Below are positions 16,456-24,218 of a stretch of DNA of 49,451 nucleotides, one piece after another. The first letter of the stretch is position 1. Every line of letters starts with the position of its first letter. The stretch comes from Anaerotruncus sp. G3(2012) (GTDB taxonomy: Bacteria; Bacillota; Clostridia; Oscillospirales; Ruminococcaceae), in NCBI RefSeq assembly GCF_000403395.2, contig NZ_KE159668.1, positions 312,888-362,338 of the forward strand, read 5' to 3'. Position numbers and translations under genes: made by a program. The notes under the pieces are model-generated. The model saw only the letters and a program-made list of their open reading frames with translations, did no database searches and had not been told where the DNA came from.

Positions 16456-17322
16456 ATGGCCACCACAAAAAAGACCACCGCCCTCGCTGTCATTGACAGC
16501 TTCCAGATCGTCAACCGCTATGAGGGGATCGACCCGGAACTGATGGCAGAGCTTCAGGATGAGCTGTCCGACCTCGACCCGGAAAGCGGGATTACCTGCC
16601 GCCAGATCAAGGTCCCCAGCGGCGGGGGCCTCGCCTTCGAGGTGCAGGGGGAGGATGAGAACGATGCCGAACCCATGAAGCAGATCGATACCGTGATCGT
16701 GTTCACCCACCGGGTGAGCGCCTACTGGCCCGGCACCTATGGGAGCGGGGACGATGCCGCCAAGATTCCGGCCTGCTCCAGCATGGACGGAAAGACAGGA
16801 TTCAACCCCAGCACCGGGGAAATCACTCAGTGCGAAAGCTGCCCCTTCAATCAGTATGGGAGTGGCGTGGACGAAAACGGCAATCCCAAAAAGGGAAAGG
16901 CTTGCAAGAATATGCGCCGGATTTACATGATGATGGACGGTGATCCGAACCTTTACCTGCTGACGGTTCCGCCCACTTCCATCAAGGACATCAATAAGCA
17001 GTTGGCGAAGATCCTGGCCAGCGGCACCCCCTACACCGGCATGATCGTGTCCTTCACACTGGAAAAGACCAAAAACAGCACCGGTACCCCGTACAGCAAG
17101 GTGCTGGTGAAAAAGAGCGGCCTTCTTCCCCCTGCCGTTGCCGCCCAGGTGGTGCAGCTTCGGGGCCAGATCAAGCAGCAGTACCAGAGTCTGGCCATCA
17201 CCCTGGACGATTACACCGCCGCCCCGGATCGTGGCAAAGCGCCGGACATCTATCCGGATGCAGATGAGGCCGCATTCGAGGAAGCGCCCCCTCCCAGTGA
17301 TGATGATCTCCCCTTTGCGTAA
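16456..17322 (+). CDS. SSB-like ssDNA-binding protein with cysteine cluster
   Basis: A 288-residue protein. The very C-terminal acidic tail PSDDDLPFA resembles the conserved tip of single-stranded DNA-binding proteins (DDDIPF), which docks partner proteins. Five cysteines (48, 107, 126, 129, 150) include a CESC pair and suggest a structural zinc site, which canonical SSB lacks. The middle is beta-rich with basic and aromatic residues suited to an OB-like fold. GGAGG at 16441-16445 precedes the ATG. The gene directly precedes the primase-helicase, which supports a replication role. The SSB assignment is inference from the tail and the context. Confidence 0.65.
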   Translation: MATTKKTTALAVIDSFQIVNRYEGIDPELMAELQDELSDLDPESGITCRQIKVPSGGGLAFEVQGEDENDAEPMKQIDTVIVFTHRVSAYWPGTYGSGDDAAKIPACSSMDGKTGFNPSTGEITQCESCPFNQYGSGVDENGNPKKGKACKNMRRIYMMMDGDPNLYLLTVPPTSIKDINKQLAKILASGTPYTGMIVSFTLEKTKNSTGTPYSKVLVKKSGLLPPAVAAQVVQLRGQIKQQYQSLAITLDDYTAAPDRGKAPDIYPDADEAAFEEAPPPSDDDLPFA

Positions 17323-17406
17323 AATTTCAGGAATCCCCAGCGAGGCGGGTGCTGCTTTCGGGCGGCATCCGCCCAAATATACAGAATGGAATGGCGGTGG
17401 TGAAAC

Positions 17407-20112
17407 ATGGCGGCATGGGACAGTGTGGACCTCGACAGGATCGTAGATTACAGGGCGGAGTACACCGCTGCCGTTGCAAAATACAAAATCACAGGTGACA
17501 ACCTGATCGGCCTCTGCCCCTTCCACGATGACAGGAACAACAGCTTTTCGGTGGATCTGAAAACAGGAAAATGGCATTGCTTCTCGGAGGATGAGGGAGG
17601 AAACTTCATATCCTTCTGGGCAAAGATTCATGGATACGGCGATGATACCACCAGGGCCTACAAAGAAATTCTGGAGAAGTATGGCGTAAGCCGTGAAAAG
17701 CCGAAACCCGCCAAAAAGGAAAGCCCTGCCGCCAGCCGGGATGTCCTATCGTACACCTTGGAGCAGTACAGCGAAGATAAAAGGCTCCCTGCGGCCTTCC
17801 TAAAAGAAACCTGCGGCCTGTCAACAGGGCGGGATCGTGACGGCACGACCTACCTCAAGATTCCCTATTTCGGAGCAGATGGACAAGAGGTGCTGTGCCG
17901 GAAACGGTATGCAAAAAAGGACTTCCGCTGGGGCTACGGCTCCAAGGGAAAGATTTTCCCCTATGGCGTGTGGCGGCTCCCGGAATTCCAAAAGCCCGGT
18001 TACTGCGTTCTGGTTGAGGGCGAGAGCGACACCCAAAGCCTCTGGCACATGGGCATCCCGGCCATAGGCATAGCGGGCGCTACCCTGTTCAAAACGGACC
18101 AGACCGAATATTTCAAGGGGCTGAGGCTTTACATCCATCAAGAACCGGATACCGGGGGCCAGACCTTCACGGACAAGCTGTTCCGCTGCCTTCACGATGG
18201 AGGATTCACCGGGGAGGTCTACCGCTGGGACTGCAAGGCGCTGGGCGAAAAAGACCCATCGGACATCTACATCAAAAATGGGCGGGACAACGGCGCAAAG
18301 CTGATCCATCAGGCACTGGGCGGGGCGGAAAAAATCAGCCTCGATGAGTATGTGATCCCGGAGGCCATAGCCGGAGCGCCCATCACCCTGCGGCAGCCGG
18401 AGGGCTTCATCTACTCGGACAAAGGCATCAGCATCATCGACCAAAAGACCCTGCGCCCCGTTTCCGTCTGCCGGACACCCATCATCCTGACCAAGCGCCT
18501 CAAGAGCCTCGAAACCGGCGATGAGAAGATGGAGATTGCCTTCAAGCGGGATGATAAATGGCACACGGCCATCTTTCCCCGCTCCACCATTTTCTCCAGC
18601 AGGAAGATCACCGACCTGTCAGACCTTGGCTGCACGATTACCAGCGAAAACGCCAAGCAGGTGGTGAAGTTTCTCGGAGCCTTGGAGGCGGAAAACATAG
18701 ACCTGATACCCATGAACGATGCAACCTCCACCTTCGGCTGGCAGCCGGGGCGGCGGTTCCTTCCCGGCCATGACAAGGGGATCACGCTGGACATCGACCC
18801 GTCCCAAAGAAGCATGGCGGCGGCATACTGCCAAAACGGCAGCTTCGAGCGCTGGATCGAGCGGATGGCCCCGCACCGGGCAAGGAACAAATTCCGGTTC
18901 ATTCTGGCCGCTTCCTTTGCCGCCCCGCTTTTGCGAATTCTGAAGCAAAGGATATTCTTCGTGTACAACTGGGGCGGTTCCAAGGGCGGCAAAACCGCCG
19001 CCCTCAAAGCGGCGCTCTCGGCCTGGGGCGATCCTGAGCGGCTCATGGCCAGCTTCAACGCCACCCAGGTCGGCCTCGAACGGATGGCCTCGTTTTACTG
19101 CGATCTGCCCCTTGGCATTGATGAGCGGCAGCTGGCAGGGACACAGCAGGGGGCGCTGGAGAAGATCGTCTACATGATTTCCAGCGGCACCGGCAAAATC
19201 AGAGGCAGCAAGACCGGGGGCCTTCAGACCTTGTACCAATGGCGGACAGTGGCGCTGGCCACCGGCGAGGAACCCCTCAGCACCGAAACCACGCAGACCG
19301 GCGTCAGCACCCGTGTCCTCGAAATTTACGGCGGACCGTTTGACAACGAAACCGATGCCTCACTCATGCACCAACAGGCCGTGCTGGACTGTGGCTGGGC
19401 GGGACCGGCCTTCATTGAACAGATACTGGCTATGGATGAGCGCCAGATCGTGAAGGATTACGAGCGGATGCTGGCCTATGTCCGGGACATAAGCGAGGGG
19501 AAAAACGGCTCCCACATCGCCGGGATCTCGGCGGTGGCACTGGCCGATTCCATGATTGACAAGTGGTTTTTCGGGGGCGGCGAGGCCACCTCGTGGGCCA
19601 TGGCCCAGCAGATGGCGGCTGACATTCTGCTCAACCAGGTGGAGAGCAACACCATGGATGTCAATGAGAACGCCACCCAATTCATCGTGGACTGGGTGCT
19701 GTCAAACAAGGCATATTTCGGCCCCAATGCGGTCGGCACCTGCCTCGGCTTTACCAGCGACACTGGAAACACCGCCTACATCTTCCCGTCAATGCTGAAT
19801 CAAGCCCTGAGCAAAGCGGGATACAGCCCCCGGAAAACCATGAAGTATTTGGCAGAGCGGGGCCTCATCGCCGTGGATGTGGACAAGCGCACAGGGAAAA
19901 AGCAATATTCTGTTTTGAAGTGGTTTGACAATCGGAATGCCCGATTTGTTGAATTTAGAATCGGACAAATCTCTGAGCAAAAAGACCCCATAGATGATGC
20001 AGATGAGATGGAGGATACTGGCCAATACCCGCCAGCAGCCAAAGGCTATGAATACCAGCAAGAGCAATTTCGTGAGATGAGCGATGACGAATGCGGAGAT
20101 TTGCCATTTTAA
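17407..20112 (+). CDS. Primase-helicase (CHC2-like, TOPRIM, DUF927 ATPase)
   Basis: Replicative primase-helicase of 901 residues. Domains in order: a CHC2-type zinc-finger region (C37, H40, C58 visible in GLCPFHDD and WHCFSEDEGG), a TOPRIM-like domain from about residue 195 (CVLVEGESDTQSLW, with IHQEPDTGGQ), then a DUF927 helicase-type ATPase with Walker A NWGGSKGGKT near residue 521 and IDERQ as a Walker B-like motif. The fourth zinc ligand of the CHC2 finger is replaced (CFSED instead of CFGC), which is unusual. It is the last gene of the first early block; a repeat-rich candidate origin lies immediately downstream. Confidence 0.9.
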   Translation: MAAWDSVDLDRIVDYRAEYTAAVAKYKITGDNLIGLCPFHDDRNNSFSVDLKTGKWHCFSEDEGGNFISFWAKIHGYGDDTTRAYKEILEKYGVSREKPKPAKKESPAASRDVLSYTLEQYSEDKRLPAAFLKETCGLSTGRDRDGTTYLKIPYFGADGQEVLCRKRYAKKDFRWGYGSKGKIFPYGVWRLPEFQKPGYCVLVEGESDTQSLWHMGIPAIGIAGATLFKTDQTEYFKGLRLYIHQEPDTGGQTFTDKLFRCLHDGGFTGEVYRWDCKALGEKDPSDIYIKNGRDNGAKLIHQALGGAEKISLDEYVIPEAIAGAPITLRQPEGFIYSDKGISIIDQKTLRPVSVCRTPIILTKRLKSLETGDEKMEIAFKRDDKWHTAIFPRSTIFSSRKITDLSDLGCTITSENAKQVVKFLGALEAENIDLIPMNDATSTFGWQPGRRFLPGHDKGITLDIDPSQRSMAAAYCQNGSFERWIERMAPHRARNKFRFILAASFAAPLLRILKQRIFFVYNWGGSKGGKTAALKAALSAWGDPERLMASFNATQVGLERMASFYCDLPLGIDERQLAGTQQGALEKIVYMISSGTGKIRGSKTGGLQTLYQWRTVALATGEEPLSTETTQTGVSTRVLEIYGGPFDNETDASLMHQQAVLDCGWAGPAFIEQILAMDERQIVKDYERMLAYVRDISEGKNGSHIAGISAVALADSMIDKWFFGGGEATSWAMAQQMAADILLNQVESNTMDVNENATQFIVDWVLSNKAYFGPNAVGTCLGFTSDTGNTAYIFPSMLNQALSKAGYSPRKTMKYLAERGLIAVDVDKRTGKKQYSVLKWFDNRNARFVEFRIGQISEQKDPIDDADEMEDTGQYPPAAKGYEYQQEQFREMSDDECGDLPF

Positions 20113-20448
20113 TGAACAGTGCCGCACTACTGAAAACAGGAGTGCAGTTAGTAGTTAGGTTAGGAGTGCGGCGAAAAATCAAGCAGCCATGCGGATTTGT
20201 AGGCTTTCCTAACTCCTATTACTCCTAAAAACACCTATTACATCGGTTTATTGCAATTTTGCATTTCAACATTCAGATCGTGCAGAATTGCGAAAAACTC
20301 AAAAACGAGGTTAGTTTTTCAGAATTAGGAGTGCGGTGACAAAGCAGCCGGTAAACCCCGATAAATCAAGGATTTTCCCCCGCACTACTATTTTTGAAAA
20401 CAGTAGTGCGGACAGGTAAAAAACACCTGCAGAAAGGAATGATGCACC
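20113..20448. other. Iteron-like repeat region, candidate phage replication origin
   Basis: A 336-base gene-free stretch directly after the primase-helicase. It holds at least seven related copies, in both orientations, of a core close to TTAGGAGTGCGG: near 20121-20131 (inverted), 20138-20147, 20160-20171, 20208-20228 (two inverted, divergent), 20325-20336, 20380-20389 (inverted) and 20402-20411. An AT-rich segment lies at about 20215-20320. Repeats plus an AT-rich segment beside the replication gene is the usual layout of a phage or plasmid origin. No protein is known to bind here, so this is inference. Confidence 0.6.
20380..20411. repeat. Perfect inverted repeat of the iteron core
   Basis: CCGCACTACT (20380-20389) and AGTAGTGCGG (20402-20411) are perfect inverted copies with a TTTT/AAAA-containing 12-base centre, so the arms can extend into a cruciform. 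It lies 38 bases before the next gene and could also act as an operator or a weak terminator. Confidence 0.7.
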
Positions 20449-20715
20449 ATGGCGAAATGCAGAGGATGCGGCAAGGAAATCATCTGGATCAAGACGGCCA
20501 CCGGGAAAGCGATGCCCTGCGATCCAGAGCCGGTGACCTACTGGCAGACAGCTGGCGGCAAGCGCCGGATCGTCACCCCCAATGGGGAGGTGATTGCCTG
20601 TGAGCTGGACGGCAGCCCAGACAGGGCCACCGGCATCGGGTACATACCGCACTGGGCCACCTGCCCGGCGGCGGGGCGGTTTCACAAAGGAGGTTCACAT
20701 GGAATGCGTCCTTAG
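20449..20715 (+). CDS. Small zinc-ribbon phage protein
   Basis: An 88-residue protein with CRGCGK at the N-terminus and two later cysteines (AMPCDPEP, and HWATCPAAG), resembling a small zinc-ribbon module found in phage early regions. AAAGGAATG precedes the ATG by about 10 bases. It overlaps the start of the PP-loop protein gene by 17 bases. Function is unknown. Confidence 0.75.
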   Translation: MAKCRGCGKEIIWIKTATGKAMPCDPEPVTYWQTAGGKRRIVTPNGEVIACELDGSPDRATGIGYIPHWATCPAAGRFHKGGSHGMRP

Positions 20716-21487
20716 CCTTTCATACGGAAAAGACAGTCTCGCTTGCCTCGGAGCCATCGAGCAGCTCGGATGGCCGCTTGACAGGATTATCCATGCAGAG
20801 GTATGGGCCACCGACACCATCCCAGCAGACCTTCCTCCCATGGTTGAATTCAAGAAAAAAGCCGATGCCATCATTGAGAAGCGCTGGGGAATCAGGGTGG
20901 AACATATCACTTCAGGAAGCACTTACCATGAGCTGTTCTACAAGAAAATCACCAAGCGAAAAAGTGGAAATGGCGACTGGACAGGAAAAAACAGAGGCTT
21001 CCCCTTTATCAAAGGCCCTTGGTGCAATCGAGATTTAAAAGTAGCAGCATTACGAAAAGCCCAAAAAGGTGCAGATTGTATCTACATAGGGATAGCGGCG
21101 GATGAACCATCAAGGTTTCATAACTTGATAGGAAACAAGAAAAGCCCTCTGGTAGAAGCGGGATGGACGGAGCGGCAATGTTGGGAGTGGTGCGAAGCTA
21201 ACGGGCTTCTCTCTCCGATATACACCTATAGCGCCAGAGGTGGATGCTGGTTTTGTCATAATCAAGGAATTCAGCAACTCCGCCTTTTGCGCCAACATTA
21301 TCCTGAATACTGGGCGCTCATGCTCAAGTGGGACAATGACAGCCCCGTCACTTTCACATCAAGCGGACATACGGTCCATGATTATGACAAGCGGTTTCAG
21401 ATGGAAGATGAGCATTTCATCATCCCAGATGATCCCAAGTTTCGATGGGATATGTTGGATCAGAGCTTAAACCTGCGCCTTTTTTAG
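20699..21487 (+). CDS. PAPS-reductase/PP-loop family protein
   Basis: A 262-residue protein with the PP-loop motif SYGKDS (residues 8-13), which binds ATP pyrophosphate, plus GPWCNRDLK and GCWFCHNQG cysteine segments typical of the phage branch of the phosphoadenosine-phosphosulfate reductase family. Related enzymes adenylate a substrate in sulfur or nucleobase chemistry; DndC of DNA phosphorothioation is a relative. In phages the role is unknown. The start at 20699 follows AAAGGAGG (20686-20693); a longer upstream frame lacks such a site. The gene has noticeably lower GC than its neighbours, which suggests separate acquisition. Confidence 0.85.
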   Translation: MECVLSLSYGKDSLACLGAIEQLGWPLDRIIHAEVWATDTIPADLPPMVEFKKKADAIIEKRWGIRVEHITSGSTYHELFYKKITKRKSGNGDWTGKNRGFPFIKGPWCNRDLKVAALRKAQKGADCIYIGIAADEPSRFHNLIGNKKSPLVEAGWTERQCWEWCEANGLLSPIYTYSARGGCWFCHNQGIQQLRLLRQHYPEYWALMLKWDNDSPVTFTSSGHTVHDYDKRFQMEDEHFIIPDDPKFRWDMLDQSLNLRLF

Positions 21488-21512
21488 AAACTGGAAAGAA
21501 TGGAGGTACACC

Positions 21513-21845
21513 ATGCAGAGAATGACAATCCGAACCCCAACCGGGGCAGCACTGGAAATGGCTGACGCATACCAGAGCGAAGATGCAGCACGGTCAGATT
21601 TGATGAAGCGGTTCCGCCTTGCCATTGACCGCCTCGCCGCCTACGAAGATACCGGCCTGAGCGTCAGCGATGTAGCAGCACTGGCCGGGAAACACACCCC
21701 CAAAAAGCCCATAAAGGCCAGCGGTGGCGGAATCCGATATACCAGCGATTACAGATGCCCCTCCTGCGGCGGCACATTTACTGGAACAGGGATAGCTGAT
21801 TATTGCTACCACTGCGGCCAAAGGCTGGATTGGAAAAATCATTGA
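21513..21845 (+). CDS. Zinc-ribbon phage protein
   Basis: A 110-residue protein with a helical N-terminal half (RFRLAIDRLAAYEDTGLSVS) and a C-terminal zinc ribbon of two CxxC pairs, CPSC and CYHC. A GGAGGT site precedes the ATG. The RLAAYEDTGL pattern is common in small phage proteins of Clostridia, but no function is established. Confidence 0.8.
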   Translation: MQRMTIRTPTGAALEMADAYQSEDAARSDLMKRFRLAIDRLAAYEDTGLSVSDVAALAGKHTPKKPIKASGGGIRYTSDYRCPSCGGTFTGTGIADYCYHCGQRLDWKNH

Positions 21846-21864
21846 TGATGGAGGTAGCGAACTC

Positions 21865-22596
21865 ATGAACAACGAAAAGAATATCTCTCGCTTTGAAGCG
21901 GAACTGGCAAAGATTCAGCGCCCCGGTATGGACAAGCTCATGGAGTACATCAAAAAGAGCGACTTCTACACGGCCCCGGCCAGCACCAAGTATCACCTCT
22001 CCACCCCCGGCGGCTTGCTTCAGCACAGCCTCAATGTTCTGGATGCCCTGCGGGGCCTCCTGCTTTGGAACCAGAATGAAAGCCGCTGGGAATACCTCGC
22101 CGCCGGGAAAGTAGTGGACACCATCCCGGATGAGAGCGTGACTATCATGGCCCTGCTCCACGACATCTGCAAGACCTACTTCTACGGAACCAGTACCCGG
22201 AATGTGAAGAACGAACAGACCGGCAGATGGGAGAAGATGCCCTTCTATACCGTGAACGACCGAATGCCGCTGGGCCACGGCCCCAAGAGCGCCATGATCA
22301 TCAAACAGTACACCTCCCTCACCAATCAGGAAATGTACGCCATCTGGCACCATATGGGCTTCAACGGGGACAGGGACAACGATGCGGCGGTCGGCCAAAG
22401 CATAGAGCAGTATCCCGCCGTCCTTGCCCTTCAGACAGCGGATATGATGGCCAGCCGGTTCATGGAGAGCGAACAGGAAAACCGGGAGCTGTTCACCGAC
22501 CACCCTGCACCGGATACCGCCGGGGAGTGGGCCGATGCACCGGTCACCGGGGAGCCGGATTTTCAGGAAGCCCCCTCGCTGATGGAGGGCGCATGA
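21865..22596 (+). CDS. HD-domain hydrolase
   Basis: A 243-residue protein with an HD metal-dependent phosphohydrolase core: the GGLLQHSLNV segment carries the first His, ALLHDICKT the HD pair, and IWHHMGF another His. Such phage HD proteins are thought to act on nucleotides or cyclic nucleotides, but the substrate cannot be read from the sequence. GGAGG lies about 10 bases before the ATG. The stop overlaps the next start by 4 bases, so the two are coupled. A defence-countering role is possible but unproven. Confidence 0.85.
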   Translation: MNNEKNISRFEAELAKIQRPGMDKLMEYIKKSDFYTAPASTKYHLSTPGGLLQHSLNVLDALRGLLLWNQNESRWEYLAAGKVVDTIPDESVTIMALLHDICKTYFYGTSTRNVKNEQTGRWEKMPFYTVNDRMPLGHGPKSAMIIKQYTSLTNQEMYAIWHHMGFNGDRDNDAAVGQSIEQYPAVLALQTADMMASRFMESEQENRELFTDHPAPDTAGEWADAPVTGEPDFQEAPSLMEGA

Positions 22597-23507
22597 TGAG
22601 AAAGGCCATAGCAATCGACTTTGACGGGTGCATCTGCACCGATGCCTTCCCGTTCATCGGGAAGCCAAACTGGCCAGTCATTGAACTGGCAAAGCGGGAA
22701 CAGGAAAGCGGCGCTGGCCTTATTCTTTGGACCTGCCGGGAAGGGCCGCTCCTTCAGATAGCTGTGGAGGCTTGCCGGAAATGGGGCCTCGAATTCGATG
22801 CCATCAACGAAAGCCTCCCGGACTGGATCGAGGAATTCGGGAACCGGCCCAGAAAGGTCGGAGCCTCGGAGTATTGGGATGATAAAGCGATTCGGATACC
22901 AGTCTTCACAGCTTTCAAGATAGGAGTACAGGCTCTGGATTGCACCATGAGGGGCCTCTTGGAAATTGTGAGCCATATCCGGGAATTCGTCCATGCGTCT
23001 ATTAAAAAGAGCGGAGGCGAGAAAGTGACACCTGCTACATCCCACAAAGAGAGCTTCTATCAGGCCAAAATCATTAAATGGCTGAAGGATACCTACCCCA
23101 GCGCTTTCGTCTGGAAAGCCGCTGCCGGTCCATACAGCCGGGGCGGCATCCCGGATATCTGCGCCATCATTGACGGTCGCTTTTTCGGATTCGAGGTCAA
23201 GCGGCCCGGAATCGGGAAGCTGACCAAGCTGCAGGAACAGACCATCAAGCAGATCAACGCCGCCGGGGGCTTTGCCGCTGTGGTTTCTTTTCCAGAAGAT
23301 GCACGAATGATCATCATAAAGCAAAAAATATCCGAACATACCAAAACCGCGATTCATGTAGGACAGGTTCACAGAGATCTGCTACAGCGATTGAACTCTG
23401 CGGAAGAAACACTCTTGATATTAGAAAAAGTGACTGGCCTCACAGGTCAGGAACTCATAGAAAAGTTTCTGGCAGGATTTGAACTTACACGAGAGGTGCA
23501 GCGATGA
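22593..23507 (+). CDS. HAD-like phosphatase fused to a VRR-NUC nuclease domain
   Basis: A 304-residue reading frame with two domains. Residues 1-105 form a small HAD-type hydrolase (IDFDGCIC with D9 and D11, LILWTCREG, a WDDKA end motif) known from many phages. Residues about 145-260 form a VRR-NUC nuclease, with AGPYSRGGIPDICAI and FEVKRPG carrying the PD and ExK catalytic residues. VRR-NUC proteins cut branched DNA. The domains are normally separate genes. An internal GTG at 23025 has GGAGGCGA at 23013-23020, seven bases upstream, so a 160-residue nuclease alone could also be made. ATG 22596 is better spaced from GGAGGG than ATG 22593. Confidence 0.85.
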   Translation: MMRKAIAIDFDGCICTDAFPFIGKPNWPVIELAKREQESGAGLILWTCREGPLLQIAVEACRKWGLEFDAINESLPDWIEEFGNRPRKVGASEYWDDKAIRIPVFTAFKIGVQALDCTMRGLLEIVSHIREFVHASIKKSGGEKVTPATSHKESFYQAKIIKWLKDTYPSAFVWKAAAGPYSRGGIPDICAIIDGRFFGFEVKRPGIGKLTKLQEQTIKQINAAGGFAAVVSFPEDARMIIIKQKISEHTKTAIHVGQVHRDLLQRLNSAEETLLILEKVTGLTGQELIEKFLAGFELTREVQR

Positions 23508-23749
23508 AAAAACAAAAACCGGGCGGCTTCAGGCAGCGGATGGATGAAGCGGCGGCAATGGCAAACGCGGCGATGGCCAAGCTGCCCACTACCGCCATTG
23601 TGGCCACCATTGACACGATGATCGGCGTCTTGAACAGCCAGGGGATTAAAATCCGGGACTGGGATGACAAGGACAAGGTCGTGCAGAAAATCAGGTGCAT
23701 CGGCGGCAAGGTCTACATTCTGGCCCCAAGCGAAAAAACCCGGCAATAG
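23504..23749 (+). CDS. Small phage protein, function unknown
   Basis: An 81-residue protein, basic at the N-terminus, with an Ala/Met-rich helix and the short segment IKIRDWDDKDKVVQKIRCIG. It overlaps the preceding stop by 4 bases (ATGA). I recognise no domain. Its place between a nuclease and the late regulator fits small accessory proteins at the end of the early operon. Confidence 0.7.
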   Translation: MKKQKPGGFRQRMDEAAAMANAAMAKLPTTAIVATIDTMIGVLNSQGIKIRDWDDKDKVVQKIRCIGGKVYILAPSEKTRQ

Positions 23750-23777
23750 CAGCCGGGGAATGCCCAAGGAGGATGCC

Positions 23778-24170
23778 ATGACACTGAAAGAACTATCCCA
23801 GCTTTACTACCTCCAGCGTGAAATCGCTATGGATGAGTGCCGCCTGGAGGAACTGGAGGCAAAACTCCAGCCCGGAGGGATGAACCTTTCCGGGATGCCG
23901 CACGGCACCGGCGTGGCGGACAAGGTGAGCCTTTACGCAGCGGAAATCGTTGATCTCAAGGACATCATAGCGGAAAAGCGAAAGCGGTGCATCTTCGAGC
24001 GAATCCGCCTGGAACGGTACATCAGCGAAATCAGCGACAGCCTTATGCGGCAGATTTTCACCTATCGCTTTGTCAATGGCCTTTCTTGGGATCAAGTAGC
24101 GGCAAAAATCGGAGGCAACACAGGAGGCAGCGTAAAAAAGATGTGCTACCGTTACCTGAAAAAATCATGA
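23778..24170 (+). CDS. Sigma-like late-transcription regulator (DUF1492/ArpU-like)
   Basis: A 130-residue protein: an N-terminal helical coiled region, a middle basic helix pair, and a C-terminal region-4-like helix-turn-helix (FTYRFVNGLSWDQVAAKIGG onward, YRYLKK). Proteins of this shape sit just upstream of terminase genes in phages of Firmicutes and act as activators of late transcription. The start at 23778 follows AAGGAGG (23766-23772) by five bases. The next sequence downstream is a direct-repeat promoter-like element, its probable target. Family membership is inferred from layout and context. Confidence 0.75.
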   Translation: MTLKELSQLYYLQREIAMDECRLEELEAKLQPGGMNLSGMPHGTGVADKVSLYAAEIVDLKDIIAEKRKRCIFERIRLERYISEISDSLMRQIFTYRFVNGLSWDQVAAKIGGNTGGSVKKMCYRYLKKS

Positions 24171-24181
24171 AACCGGAAAAG

Positions 24182-24218
24182 TTGTCCCCAATGTCCCGCG
24201 CATCTGTGCTATTCTATA
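24182..24218 (+). promoter_or_regulatory. Candidate activator-dependent late promoter
   Basis: TGTCCC occurs twice with a 9-base period (24183-24188 and 24192-24197), followed by the extended -10 TGCTATTCT (hexamer TATTCT at 24210-24215). There is no good -35 box; the repeats cover its expected place. The element sits 12 bases after the stop of the sigma-like regulator, ahead of all packaging and structural genes. A direct-repeat activator site over the -35 is the pattern expected for a late promoter controlled by that regulator. Confidence 0.5.

Noticed and set aside
20113-20448. CRISPR array
   Set aside because: The repeats are short, in both orientations and unevenly spaced, with no uniform spacers and no cas genes. 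No CRISPR array was seen elsewhere in the window.
20394-20603. 69-codon frame overlapping the zinc-ribbon gene at 20449
   Set aside because: The 20449 frame has paired cysteines and a coherent composition; the other starts inside the inverted repeat and lacks any pattern.
22227-22592. Upstream extension of the HAD/VRR-NUC frame inside the HD hydrolase gene
   Set aside because: It overlaps a well-supported HD gene, has no ribosome binding site, and the HAD domain begins exactly at the later ATG pair.
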